Positions 19,007 to 28,917 of a stretch of DNA of 64,000 nt are shown in pieces. Where the stretch lies: assembly GCA_016702335.1 (NCBI GenBank), contig JADJEF010000018.1:62001-126000 (forward strand). The letters run 5' to 3'. Within the stretch, counting starts at the first letter, position 1; each line of letters begins with the position of its first letter. The DNA comes from Rhodocyclaceae bacterium. GTDB lineage: Bacteria > Pseudomonadota > Gammaproteobacteria > Burkholderiales > Rhodocyclaceae. Both the position numbers and the translations under genes were made by a program. The notes under the pieces were generated by a model, which saw nothing but the letters and a program-made list of their open reading frames with translations, was not told the origin of the DNA and did not search any database.

Positions 19007-20974
19007 TCAATCGCGAAAGATCGCCGGCGCGATCTTGTTTGCCAGCCACGCCGAACCCTCCTCACTAAGGTGCCCTGAATCGTAAATGGTCAGCACGCGC
19101 CGCGTATCTTCGTCGATCCAAGTCTTGCACAGTCCAGGCTGGCGGCACATAACGTCGAGCACCGACACGAACTCGCCGCCGGCGCGTTCGGTGGCGCGGC
19201 GAAGCATTTTCTCGAAGCCATGCGCGCCCGTCTCGTAGCCAGCCGCGGTGAACAACGGCGCCTCGATCAGGTGGTTCCTGCGCATGTCTTCGGCCAGCGC
19301 CTTGGCTAGGGTAGGCTGCCAACGCGGACTGGGACCCATCACGATCACGCGCTTCACACCCATGTCGCGTATCGACTCGATGGTTGGACCGATAGCTTCG
19401 AGCACGCCATTCAGCTCATAGAAAGTCCACCGACTCGACAGCACCACTACTTCGGGCATTGCCGCGCGGATCGCGGCAAGTGCCCGCAAACGCATGAGCC
19501 CGCACTTCGGATTAAGCTCTCCAACGGTGTGGATCAGCGCCGGGCATTGGCTGATCGTCAGCTGGGCGAGCCGCCAGCGCCGGGCATCCGCCTCCCCCTG
19601 AAGACCTGGCCAGAGGTGCGCCGCGTAAGAGTCGCCCCAGAGGGCCAACCGTGGGCGTAAGGCCGTCCCACTGCCGAGGCATTCGAGTCCGAATTGCGCC
19701 TCGTTGCCGAGATTCACAAAGCAGTTTCGGCCCTCACGCCACACGTCGTGGCCGGGTCCGGAATAGCTCTCTAAGTACCTCAGCGCCGGCGGAGCGAACC
19801 CGACCGGCCGGTACAGCAGGCCGACACTCACCAGCAGCGCGGACGCAAGGCCGGCGATCCAGAACAGTCGGCGCGGTGCCAGCGGCCAGCGCCACCGTCC
19901 GTAGCGAATCGGATTCTCTACCCATCGAGTCGAGGCACTGGCCAGCGCGACCGCAGCAAGCATGAGCAGAACCGCCATTTCCGGCGGCGGTGGGCCGCCG
20001 AAGCGATAGCGAGCGAAGACGAACACCGGCCAGTGCCACAGGTAGGCCGCATAGCTGATCCGCCCGAGCCACGGCAACGCCCCCCCCCCCGAAAATACCC
20101 ATCGATTGGGCGCGGCGCGCGGCCCAGCCGCCAGCACGAGCAGCGTGCCGACGGCCGGGAACACCGCGCGCCAGCCGGGGAAATCCCGTCCCTCGGCCAG
20201 CCAGGTCAGTGCGCCGAGTAGTAGCGCCAGGCCGAGGCCTGCGGCCGCCGCGCTGACCGCCGGCGACGGCCGCCAGGGTGCCCGCTCCTGCCACGCAAGC
20301 CACGTTCCTGCCAGCAACTCCCAGAAACGGAAGAACGGCAGGTAGAAAGCGGCGCTGGCGTCACGCAGAGTCGCCACAACGCAGGCGCAAAAAGACAGCC
20401 CGGCGAGAAGCGCTAGCGCGCCGCCAAGCGAAGCCCGGTGCCGTTGCCACAGCAACGCCAATATGACCGGCAGGAAAACATAGAACTGTTCTTCGACACC
20501 CAGTGACCAGAGATGGAGGAGCGGCCGGTAGGCGGCATCGCCGTCGAAGTAGCCGGACTGGAGCCATGCCAGCACGTTGGGCACGAATAGCATCGCCGCG
20601 GCAGCCTGAAGACCCAGCGCCCGCAAATCGTCGCCGCCAAGGAACGCGGGTGCCGCCGCTAAAGTTGCCGCCACGACCAGGATCAGGGCCGGGAAGATGC
20701 GCAGGACGCGGCGCGCATAGAACTCGCGGTAGGCAAAGCACTGCCTGTCCAGATCCGCCAGCACAACGCGGCCGACCACGAAACCCGAGAGCACGAAGAA
20801 GATATCCACACCGGCAAACCCGCCGGGAAGCCAGGCAGGTACCCCGTGGAACACCATCACCGCCAGAACTGCTAGGCCACGCAGCCCTTCGACATCGGGC
20901 CGCCATGGCGGCGGCGTGTCGAACTCTGGGCACCTGCCGCCTTCGCCGGCAGCCTGTATGTTCGCATCGTTCAT
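19007..20974 (-). CDS. OafA-type acyltransferase with SGNH domain
   Basis: 655 residues. Residues 25-370 form an Acyltransferase_3 membrane domain of about ten TM helices, with EGLRGLAVLAVMVFHGVP (catalytic His region), FFVLSGFVVG and RRVLRIFPAL. Residues 420-655 form an SGNH hydrolase domain with ALWGDSYAAHLWPGLQ and the C-terminal DSGHLSEEGS (Asp/His block). Family members O-acetylate lipopolysaccharide or other surface glycans. The frame contains a run of eleven G (C on the plus strand, 20080-20090) coding for three glycines; a change of one base would switch the gene off. Flanked by repeats on both sides. Confidence 0.85.
   Translation of the reverse strand: MNDANIQAAGEGGRCPEFDTPPPWRPDVEGLRGLAVLAVMVFHGVPAWLPGGFAGVDIFFVLSGFVVGRVVLADLDRQCFAYREFYARRVLRIFPALILVVAATLAAAPAFLGGDDLRALGLQAAAAMLFVPNVLAWLQSGYFDGDAAYRPLLHLWSLGVEEQFYVFLPVILALLWQRHRASLGGALALLAGLSFCACVVATLRDASAAFYLPFFRFWELLAGTWLAWQERAPWRPSPAVSAAAAGLGLALLLGALTWLAEGRDFPGWRAVFPAVGTLLVLAAGPRAAPNRWVFSGGGALPWLGRISYAAYLWHWPVFVFARYRFGGPPPPEMAVLLMLAAVALASASTRWVENPIRYGRWRWPLAPRRLFWIAGLASALLVSVGLLYRPVGFAPPALRYLESYSGPGHDVWREGRNCFVNLGNEAQFGLECLGSGTALRPRLALWGDSYAAHLWPGLQGEADARRWRLAQLTISQCPALIHTVGELNPKCGLMRLRALAAIRAAMPEVVVLSSRWTFYELNGVLEAIGPTIESIRDMGVKRVIVMGPSPRWQPTLAKALAEDMRRNHLIEAPLFTAAGYETGAHGFEKMLRRATERAGGEFVSVLDVMCRQPGLCKTWIDEDTRRVLTIYDSGHLSEEGSAWLANKIAPAIFRD
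20080..20090. repeat. Poly-C(11) tract within acyltransferase gene
   Basis: Eleven consecutive C on the plus strand inside the 19007-20974 coding region. With eleven bases the reading frame is open; ten or twelve would cause early termination. This is the typical structure of a slipped-strand phase-variation tract in surface-modification genes, though assembly error at homopolymers is also possible. Confidence 0.6.
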
Positions 20975-21479
20975 GACTGCCTAAAAATGATTGGAAATTC
21001 AACCGTCATCCAGAACAAATCTCAGTTCGTGCAACCCAGTGCCAGTCGGGCATGAGCGTTCCCGTCGGGCAGATTCCGCAGCCCACCGCGACAACGCGAT
21101 CCCGCTAGTTGTGGAATTTGTTTCATGTAATTGTAGAAAATCAACGCTTTTGAGGCGACTATCACCGCTCATTCACCCAATGTCAAACGAGAGTTCCGCT
21201 GACGAAGCGAACGCGCTCACATTGAATCCTCACTTGAAGCTCAAGGCGCTAGTCGGCCCGTGGCAAGTTGCACAACTTTACGCTTTCGTCAGCGTAGTCC
21301 GACCCCGGCGATCTGTGCGGTTAGTTTTAAACTCAAGCAGCCGATCGTATGACTAGCTCCGTTCGTAGAGAAGTGCGGCAGCAGTTGGCCGACTGCGTGA
21401 GTAGATCGAACCCGACGTCAAAGTCGGCGATAGGTTCAGAGTGGTCCGAGGGCAAGAGAAGATGACGGACCTCTCCTGG
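20975..21479. other. Intergenic region, no gene seen
   Basis: About 500 bp between the acyltransferase start and the repeat upstream of higBA. Short frames exist but none has a convincing start, ribosome-binding site or domain. The acyltransferase promoter should lie in the left part. Confidence 0.5.
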
Positions 21480-21683
21480 CCGCCAGCAGTCCGCAAGTCG
21501 GCGCTGGCGACACGGCGATTTCTCAAGTGATTTGCTCTGCTGCAGCTTCTGGTCGAGAAGAGACCGATGCGACCCAATGTTTCGACACTACATTCTGCGT
21601 TTGCGATAGCGCGATATCTCCTGTAAACGTCGCTGATTGCAATAGTTATATCATATTGATATAGTTTAGCCATGCACATCATC
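21480..21683. repeat. Direct repeat upstream of higBA (complete copy)
   Basis: About 205 bp shared with 18725-18929, with REP core at 21492-21519 (minus orientation) and the higBA promoter. A more diverged relative of the left half follows higBA at 22434-22610, so the toxin-antitoxin pair lies between direct repeats. Confidence 0.8.
21637..21665 (+). promoter_or_regulatory. higBA promoter with overlapping operator
   Basis: -35 TTGCAA (21637-21642), 17-bp spacer, -10 TATAGT (21660-21665). The inverted repeat ATATCA-TAT-TGATAT (21648-21662) overlaps the -10, where an autoregulating HigA would bind. The higB ATG lies only 6 bp after the -10, so the transcript would be leaderless or nearly so. 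Confidence 0.6.
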
Positions 21684-21974
21684 TCGCTCAAAACGCTGCG
21701 TGAATTCTGGCGGAAGCATCCGGAGGCGGAGCAATCTTTGCGGAACTGGCATACCGTCGCCGAGAATTCGCGTTTTACCGATTTGAATGATCTAAAACGA
21801 AGCTTCGGTGCAGCGGATTATGTTTCGCCCTATACGATCTTCGATGTGGGCGGCAACAATTTTCGAGTCGTGGTGGTGGTTCGCTACCGTGACGGCAAGA
21901 TATTCGTGCGTTGGGTAATGACGCATAGGGAATATGACAACTGGTGCAAGCTGTACCGCAAAGGAAAGGTGTAA
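21672..21974 (+). CDS. higB: HigB-type mRNA interferase toxin
   Basis: 100 residues of the HigB_toxin family (RelE-like fold). It has a typical start MHIISLKTLREFWRKHPEAE, a central DLKRSFGAADYVSPYTIFDV and a C-terminal VRWVMTHREYDNWCKL, which match chromosomal HigB proteins. Such toxins cleave ribosome-bound mRNA and are neutralised by HigA encoded just downstream, in the toxin-first order seen here. The gene is intact, while the antitoxin frame is broken, which would be lethal if both were as written. This argues for a base error, or loss of activity elsewhere. Confidence 0.85.
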   Translation: MHIISLKTLREFWRKHPEAEQSLRNWHTVAENSRFTDLNDLKRSFGAADYVSPYTIFDVGGNNFRVVVVVRYRDGKIFVRWVMTHREYDNWCKLYRKGKV

Positions 21975-21976
21975 TC

Positions 21977-22404
21977 ATGGGCACTGTCGCTGAAAATTTT
22001 GACGTTAAGGCGTTGCAGAAAACCTGGGCTGCCTTTGATCGGGTGGCGCATCTACGTCCCATCCGTAATGACCAGGAATACGATCGTACGGTCTCTCTCA
22101 TGAATCATCTGCTTGACGTCGTTGGTGACGATGATCACCATCCCATGTCTGGCCTGCTCGAATTGGTCAGCGAGTTGGTGGAGGATTACGACGCCGGGCA
22201 TTTTTCGGTAGAGGCCTCGGAACCCAAGAAGTTCTGCGCTACCTGATGGAAACGCGCGGACTGAAGCAGAGTGACTTGGCCGAAATCATTCCCCAGAGCA
22301 ACCTGTCATCCATCCTCGCCGGCAAGCGAAAGATCAGCGCTACCCTCGCCGGCAAGCTGGCTAAGTTCTTCGACATCAATCCAGCCGTCTTTGTACCGAC
22401 ATAA
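21977..22404 (+). pseudogene. higA: HigA-type antitoxin (single frameshift)
   Basis: Starts at ATG 21977, 2 bp after higB. The first 83 codons (MGTVAENFDVKALQKTWAAF to VEASEP) are in one frame. After a one-base change near 22228 the sense continues as EVLRYLMETRGLKQSDLAEI and PQSNLSSILAGKRKISATLA, a helix-turn-helix, to the TAA at 22402-22404. The total of about 142 residues is normal for the HigA/COG5499 group. The HTH would bind the palindrome at 21648-21662. The shift is beside an aagaag run, where a miscalled base is plausible. Confidence 0.75.
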
Positions 22405-22433
22405 GAATTTCGAGTGCGTCGAGAAAGATAGTT

Positions 22434-22610
22434 CGCGGCCGCCAGCGATCCGCAAGTCGGCGCTGGGGACACGGCGATATCGCAAGCGATGCGCTCTGCT
22501 GCGGTAATTCCCCCTGCAGCTTATGGACGAGAAGAGACCGATGCGACCCAATGTTGCGACAATACATTACGCGTTGACGATAGCGCGGTATCTCCCTGCA
22601 TCAATCACAA
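22434..22610. repeat. Diverged repeat copy downstream of higBA
   Basis: Contains REP core (22450-22478, minus orientation), gagaagagaccgatgcgacc and the gatagcgcg-tatctcc block also found at 18725-18929 and 21480-21683, with scattered differences and a small insertion. It lacks the promoter end. Confidence 0.7.
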
Positions 22611-22636
22611 AGACCGGATAATCGTAAAACCTTGAG

Positions 22637-23830
22637 CTACGCCGCTTTGAACGGCAGGTGCGTCGCCGACTCGGCGGCATAGTCCTGCATGGCGGCGTCT
22701 TCGCGCTCGAGATAATTGGCCACGGCCCGGCGCAGCCCCGGGTCGGCAATCCAGAAGGCGCTCCAGGTGTCGGTTGGCTCGAAGCCGCGCGCGAGTTTGT
22801 GTTCGCCTTGCGCGCCGGGTTCAAAACGTTCCAGCCCGTGGGCCAGGCAGTAGTCGATGCCCTGGTAATAGCAGAGCTCGAAGTGCAGCCCCGGTACCTG
22901 TCGCGCGCAGCCCCAGTGGCGGCCGTAGAGCGTGCTGTCGTCCCGGTAGCAGATCGCGCTGGCGACCAGCTCATCCTCACCGGCATCCTCGCCTCGCCAG
23001 GCAAGAAAAACCACGAGTTGTTGTCCGAGTCGTGCGCCGACGGTTGCGAAAAATTCGAGCGGCAGGGCGGGGTGATTGCCGTATCTGGCAAAGGTTTCCT
23101 GATATTGCTGATGAATGCGTTGCCAGAGCGCGGCATCGAGCTCATTGCCGTGCCGTGTTTCGAGGCGCAGGCCGCTCTCGGCGACACCCCGCCGTTCGCG
23201 CCCGAGCTTCTTGCGTTTCTCGGAGGTGCAGCCTTCGAGCAAATCGTTGAAATCGCGGTAGCCGGCGTTACTCCAGTGAAACTGCACGCCCCGGCGCAGC
23301 AGGCAGCCTTGCGCGCCCAGCACGTCGCGATCGGCATCTTCCACAAACAGGCACTGCCATGAGGACGCGCCCATTCCCTGCGTCGCGGCGATGGCAGCAC
23401 TGCTGAGCTTTTCGGCCCAGTCGCGATGGCTCAGATCCCGGCGCACCAGCAGCCTTGGCCCGGGCGAGGGCGTGTAGGGAATGCCACTCACCAGCTTGGG
23501 ATAGTAAGGCCGCCCGGCTTGATGCCAGGCGTCTGCCCAGCCCCAGTCACGCGAAAAGTCACCGAAAGAGTGCCGGCGCAAATACATCGGAAGCAGGGCC
23601 GCCGCCTTAGCTTGCTCGTCGCGCAGCAGCAGATGCTGCGGGTGCCAGACCAGGGCCGGATGATCGGCCTGGCCGCCAATCGCCGTACCCTCTGCGGGGC
23701 ATGCCATCTGACCACAGCTGACGTGGTCGAAGCTGCCGAGGAAGCTACGACTGGCAAACGGGTCTCCGCCGGTGGCCAGAGTTTGCCATTCGGACACCTG
23801 AAAGCGCCTCAGCAGAATCGAGAAACTCAA
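22637..23830 (-). CDS. COG3146/DUF482 N-acyltransferase-like protein
   Basis: 397 residues of the predicted N-acyltransferase family related to FemX/GNAT folds. Recognisable parts are LPMYLRRHSFGDFSRDWGWA, YYPKLVSGIPYTPSPGPRLL, HWSNAGYRDFNDLLEGCTSE followed by KRKKLGRERRGVAE, then GRHWGCARQVPGLHFELCYY and the end LARGFEPTDTWSAFWI. Family members are widespread in proteobacteria, but I know of no settled substrate. The gene is intact, stands alone on the minus strand, and is preceded by 226 bp that separate it from the CHAT gene. Confidence 0.85.
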   Translation of the reverse strand: MSFSILLRRFQVSEWQTLATGGDPFASRSFLGSFDHVSCGQMACPAEGTAIGGQADHPALVWHPQHLLLRDEQAKAAALLPMYLRRHSFGDFSRDWGWADAWHQAGRPYYPKLVSGIPYTPSPGPRLLVRRDLSHRDWAEKLSSAAIAATQGMGASSWQCLFVEDADRDVLGAQGCLLRRGVQFHWSNAGYRDFNDLLEGCTSEKRKKLGRERRGVAESGLRLETRHGNELDAALWQRIHQQYQETFARYGNHPALPLEFFATVGARLGQQLVVFLAWRGEDAGEDELVASAICYRDDSTLYGRHWGCARQVPGLHFELCYYQGIDYCLAHGLERFEPGAQGEHKLARGFEPTDTWSAFWIADPGLRRAVANYLEREDAAMQDYAAESATHLPFKAA

Positions 23831-24056
23831 CCTGCATCGGGCACTGCTGAGGGCCTGTTTTGGTCAACCTGATGCTCGATGCAAGGGTTTGCTGGCATTT
23901 GGTCCTGATGGGCGGAAGACATTCTTGGTCGTACTTCCGGCGAGCCGGTCGTATGGGAATGGTGTAAAGATACGGTGCGTCGCGGTGCAAATTCGACAGG
24001 CACTGGGGTTGCCGGGAGACTACTACTGGAGACAGGCATAAGCACGCCGGATGGGG

Positions 24057-27000
24057 TCAGGGTCGCCAATTCTCCGTTCCGCCTTCGCCTACCACCACAA
24101 AGGGTGCCCAGAACATCGGGTGGGCGTATTCCGGATGATCCGGCGTGGCAATCAGCGCCAGCATGGCCTTGCGCTGGGCCTCGGCTTTGCCATTGCCAGG
24201 GTTGGCTTCGTACTCCTTCATCATGACGGTGGTGAGCAGCACGGTGGCTTCAGATGCCACCGGCCAATGCGAGACCAGCAGAGAGCGGGCACCGGCGTAG
24301 AAGAAGGCCTTGGCGAGTCCAGAGAGCCCTTCCGCGCCGGGTGTGCCATCTGCGGCTGCGGTGTTACAGGCCGAGAGCACCACCCAGTCGGCATTGAGCT
24401 TCAGGCGTGCGATTTCACTGCTCGAAAGATAGCCGTCGTCCTCCGGTGATCCCTGTTGCGGGGGAGTCAGGATCAGTCCAGGTTCGCCGATACCTTTGAT
24501 TTCACCGGCCATAACGCCATGCGTGGCAAAGGCGAGCGTGCGATACCTGGCCAGATCAAGCCGTTTGATGGTGGACTCGGTGGCACTTTGCTGTAGCCAG
24601 AGCGAATTGGCATCGGACTTCAGCGCCTTGGCCATGGCGCGTAGTTCATCCGCAGTTTCCGCCAGCCGTGGCGCACCGCGAATTGCTTCCACGTCGGCAA
24701 TTTCTACATTCTCGCCAGCGGGCACGATCACCGCAGCATTGGGGTTGATTTTGGTACTGAGAACCAGATTTCGAAACACGGCCGCGACATCAACGCGGGT
24801 GCGCTTGCCGCGCGCAATCTTGTCGCTGGAACCCTCTGCGCCTTCCCGCGCATTTCCTATCAATGGATCGCCAATTCCGGCAAAAGGTTTTTGCTCACCA
24901 GGCTTCCTGGCAAACTGGCGCAGCGCCTGAATCGAACTCACCGACGGCAGGACCGAAAACGCGTAATGGCTAGCCAGCCAGTCCACCTGGCGATAGTCAG
25001 CGTCACTCGTGATCTGCGGTGGCGGCGACGCTACCAGCATGCCCAGCGGCAGACTCTGCAATGCGCCGGCGGCAATGACCATGACATGATCAACGCCGGC
25101 GAGATGCGGTAAAACCGGCTCGAACAGGCTCCGGTAGAGCCCGTGCAAAATGCTCAGATCAACAGGCGCAGGATGGCCGGCAGAGTCAAATTCCATTGCT
25201 GACCGGACAGCCGCCACCTTGGCCGCCAGCGCCTTTGCGTCGAGGGCCGGGCCAGGAACTTCCGATGTCCGGCCGGATTACCCACATAAACGCACGCTGT
25301 TCATGGTCAAGCACATAGACCAGCATGGCTTCGCCGGGTCTGAGCAAAGCCTGGGTCCGGCTCAGGTCAAGCGGATCGGGGCGGATCAGTTGCTGATACT
25401 CCGGAAAGCGTTGTGTCAACTCGTCGTCAATGCCGGCCATGGTCTGGCCCAGGCGAATGATGTCGTCGCGCAATCCTTGTTCGGCGGACGGTTTTCGTAG
25501 CTCAGGTGACTTGCTCGCGGCATTGAGCAGTAGGCCTTCGGCTCGGGCAATGTGTTCGGCGGCGTCCTGTTTCGCCTTGACCAGATTAGCCAGTGCATCG
25601 TCGCCGCTGGCGAAGCGGGCAGCCATCTTGGCGATCGCCGATGCGGTTCCGGAGGTCTGCTCAAGTTGGGCAATCTGGAAAGCCTCATCGGCCAGCGTAT
25701 CCACGGCCTCCGTGGTCGCGGCTGCCGAGATATCTGACAGTAGAGACAGGTGACGCAGAAAGCCGCGTCGATTCATCGACGCCTCGCGAACCGCTGCATC
25801 GTCGGCACCACCCGCGGCAATCCGCTTCCGGTAGATCGCACTGGCACGGCGGGCCAAAGGCAGAGCCTGGGCGTATTGCGTCTGCAGGTGATGCAATTCG
25901 GCAAGTCTGTTCAAGCTCTGGGCGACACGCAGATGCTCCATGCCGAGGGATTTTGCCGTACCTCCAGTGCCCGCAATTCGAACTGTTCGGCCTGTGCAAA
26001 TTGACGCTGTTCGCGGTACAGCGACGCAATACCCACCAAGCTGCGGGCTACATCGGGATGGTCGGGGCCGAGTGCCGCCTCGCGGATCGCCAACGCACGC
26101 AGTTCCAAGGGTTCGGCTGCGTCATACCGGCCCTGGATGCGGTAAAGCGCAGCCAGATTGCCCAACGCTTGCGCCACATTGGGATGGTGCGGGCCGTAGG
26201 CCTTTTCCCAAATCGCCCGCGCGCGCAGGAGCAGCGGCTCCTGCTGTTCGTACTTCTTCAGATCGCCGTGCAGCACGGCCATGCCATTCAGGGCTGTCGC
26301 CACATCGGGATGATCCGGACCGAGCGCTTTCTCGCGAATCGCCAGTGCGCGCCGCAACAACGCCTCGGCCTCAGGGTACTGAGCCTGGTTGTAATAGACC
26401 TGGGCGAGGTTGCTCAGGTTGGTGGCCACATCGGGGTGATCGGAACCGAGGAATTTTTCATGGATTGACAGGGCGCGCTTGAACATCGACGCGGCCTCGG
26501 CGTACTGACCCCGCGTGTGGTGCAAAATCGCCAGATTGTTCAAGCTCTCGGCCACGTCGGAATAGTTCGAGCCAGTGGCCTTCTCGCGAATCGCCAACGC
26601 ACGTTTGTACAGCGGCTCGGCCAATGCGTAGTAACCCTGCTCGCGGTACAACTCCGCAAGACTGTTGAGACTCTTCGCGACGTCCTGATGCTCGCTGCCC
26701 AGGGTCCTTTCCCGAATCGCCAGGGCGCGCTTGAGTAGCGGCTCGGCCCGCGCATACCTGCCTTGTTCGCTTTGCAAACTCGCGAGACTGACAAGGCTCG
26801 CGGCGACCCGCGGATGATCGGAGCCGAGCGCTTTTTCCCAGACCGCCAGCGCACGTTGGTACAGCGGCTCGGCCGCATCGAACCGGATCTGGGCCTTATA
26901 CAGGGCGGCAAGATCATTGAGGGTTACTGCTACGTCGTAATGATTCGGACCGAGTTGTTTCTCCCGAATGGCCAACGCGCGCGCGAAGAGCGGCTCGGCC

Positions 27001-27778
27001 AGCGCGTACTGCGCCAGATAATAGTAATTGCCGGCAAGACTGTTCAAGTTCGTGGCGACATCGATGTGATCCCGACCAAGAATCTTCTCGCGTATGGCCA
27101 GCGCACGCGCGAGCAGGGGCTCGGCCTGCGCGTAGCGCTTCTGGGCCTTGTATTGGATGGCCAGGTGGCTCAGGCTGTCGGCAATGAGCAGATGCTCATC
27201 GCCGAGAAGCTTGCGCCGCATCGCGAGCGCGCGTTTGTAGAGCGGCTCGGCTTTGTCGTACTGATCCCTGAGCTTGTAGAAAAGCGCAAGATCGTTCAGC
27301 GTTGTTGCCAGATCAAGATGGTCCGGCCCCAGCGCTTCTTCCCGGATCGCCAGCGCGCGGAGGTAGGCTTGTTCGCTAAGTGCATGGGCGCCTCGGATGT
27401 CATAAAGTTCGGCAAGCGCATTGAGGATGCTTGCCAGGTTGGCACGATCGGGCGTTGGCGACTTCTCGCCGATCGCCAAGGCGCGCTCAAACAATGGCTC
27501 GGCCGCGTTGTATTGACCCCCGGACTTATGCATCATCGCCATGGCGTGCAAACTTCCAGCGACCAATAGATGATCCGGGCCGAAGGTTTTTCCGCGACGG
27601 TAAGCGACTCACGTGCCGCGTCCATCGCCTGAGCATGGTTGCCTTGCGTATAAAGCGATACGGCTTCCTTGTAGAGCCTTTGCCACTCGGCCTCCTGAGC
27701 CCGTGTCGGCCCCGCGATGCATAGCGCGATTACGGCGAGCAGCGTCAGCCGAATCCGCAGGTGCGGCACGATCTTCAT
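24057..27778 (-). pseudogene. Secreted TPR-CHAT caspase-like protease (three frameshifts)
   Basis: One gene of about 1240 codons from ATG 27778. It has a signal peptide (MKIVPHLRIRLTLLAVIALC, cut after TRAQ), about 14 kinesin-light-chain-type TPRs of 42 residues (LNNLAxLYxxQGxYxxAEPL pattern), a helical linker, and a C-terminal CHAT domain with both catalytic residues in context: FATHGVMAGE (His) and VVLSACNTAAAD (Cys). Frame changes lie near 27570 and 25930, each one A short of a longer A-run, and near 25265. The sense resumes perfectly each time, so these are recent changes or base-calling errors. CHAT domains are cysteine peptidases related to caspases and separase; the export signal makes a periplasmic or outer-membrane site likely. 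Confidence 0.8.
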
Positions 27779-27939
27779 CGCCGGTCTTCGCCCGTTCGAG
27801 TGGCGCCGCGATCCCAACCGTGGTTTTTCAAAGGCTGGCGCGACTCACCGATGTGATCGATAACTCTCCCCACAGCGCTGGCATCGTTGGAACGCAGGAG
27901 ATTCAAACCGCATTCTCGGTCATCATCGGCTCCGAAAGC

Positions 27940-27988
27940 GCCGTCCTGCCAGCGCCGACTTTGAGAAACTCGGCGCTGGCAGGACGGC
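27940..27988. repeat. Inverted pair of REP-like repeats forming a 19-bp stem
   Basis: GCCGTCCTGCCAGCGCCGA (27940-27958) and its exact reverse complement (27970-27988) flank an 11-base loop. It lies between the TPR-CHAT gene start and the next gene, both transcribed leftwards, so it could end transcription coming from the right. The rest of 27779-28126 shows no gene. Confidence 0.75.
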
Positions 27989-28126
27989 GGCATTGGGCAC
28001 TCTGGGCGGGCAGCTTGAGTTGGTTTATCCGGGCCAAGAGGGTAGTGGAGCCTGCTGCCCAGTCGTCTGCGAATTCGTTGCTCGTTCGCAGAAACGTTGC
28101 CAACCGTTGTGAGCCGGGGTATCGAG

Positions 28127-28471
28127 TCAATCAAGCGAGTTGCGCTTCACTGCCAATACGCGTTCACCATCGTGCTCGATTTCGCAAAGTTCATCGCGCA
28201 AGGCCGAGTACACGGCAAATGTTCGCCAGCGTTTTTCACTGATTTCCAAACCCGGCAGACGCAGGCGAATTCCCCCGCGGCGAGCCTGTTCACTCAACTC
28301 GCTGAGCGAGGTTCCAGGGCGCGCATTGCTGCAGAATTCGTCAAGTTGACCGCGACCTTGCCAGTCGATGACGCCAACGAGCACAACAGCGATCAGCAGC
28401 AGTATGCCAATGATTCTGAGCAGGCTTTTGAGTAGTCGCGTGATCAGGCTCGGCTTCATGATGGACAGCAT
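28127..28471 (-). CDS. Small membrane-anchored hypothetical protein
   Basis: About 114 residues from ATG 28471 (MLSIMKPSLITRLLKSLL) or 110 from 28459. One N-terminal TM helix (IIGILLLIAVVLVGVI), then a soluble domain with DEFCSNARPGTSLSELSEQA and FAVYSALRDELCEIEHDGER. Two cysteines are candidates for a disulfide if the domain is periplasmic. No family recognised. Same strand as the genes to its right and left; a longer upstream frame lacks a ribosome-binding site. Confidence 0.6.
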   Translation of the reverse strand: MLSIMKPSLITRLLKSLLRIIGILLLIAVVLVGVIDWQGRGQLDEFCSNARPGTSLSELSEQARRGGIRLRLPGLEISEKRWRTFAVYSALRDELCEIEHDGERVLAVKRNSLD

Positions 28472-28532
28472 TTTGGAAGGGGTAGTGGTTGCTGCCCTGA
28501 ACAGCCGGGATGGCAAAGAGCCATAACGAAGA

Positions 28533-28838
28533 TCAGGGGGGGGCGGGTTGTGGAGCCTGCTGCTGAGGCGGGTGTGGCTTCGTCGCGCGCTCACGCAAAC
28601 GTTCCTGGTCTTTTTGGTAGAGCGGATAAAGTTGCCCGGCGATGGCAAGCGCGATCACAAGAACGACGGCCCCGCCAAGGCGCGGGCTGGTGGGCCCGAC
28701 GATGATGGGAGCCAGCGAACAAAGCGCCGCTAGGCCCATACAGAAAAGCCCGCCAGCGGGAGCGCCTATCGCCGCCCCGACAATAACCAGGATCGCGCCG
28801 CTCCACATCAGCGTCCGCGCCGATTCAGGCTTCATCAT
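28533..28838 (-). CDS. Small membrane protein, three TM helices
   Basis: 101 residues with hydrophobic segments near 10-27, 29-47 and 55-70, followed by a charged, proline/glutamine-rich tail (PHPPQQQAPQPAPP). Preceded by a good aggagatga ribosome-binding site. It lies 79 bp downstream of the 461-residue hydrolase-like gene and probably shares its transcript. No family recognised. Confidence 0.6.
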   Translation of the reverse strand: MMKPESARTLMWSGAILVIVGAAIGAPAGGLFCMGLAALCSLAPIIVGPTSPRLGGAVVLVIALAIAGQLYPLYQKDQERLRERATKPHPPQQQAPQPAPP

Positions 28839-28917
28839 TTGTCATCTCCTTGTGCTGGAAAAATCGGTTCAGGTTGCTGCCTGGCTTGCGCCCTGTTCAT
28901 TTGCGTTGCCACCGCTC

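Noticed and set aside
18690..19049. Repeated open frame with ACMAKLYQYDITIAISD-like translation, also at 21353-21691
   Set aside because: It is the reverse strand of the duplicated higBA promoter region; it repeats because the DNA is duplicated.
22215..22240. Programmed frameshift in higA
   Set aside because: There is no clear slippery heptamer with a downstream structure; a base error or mutation is simpler.
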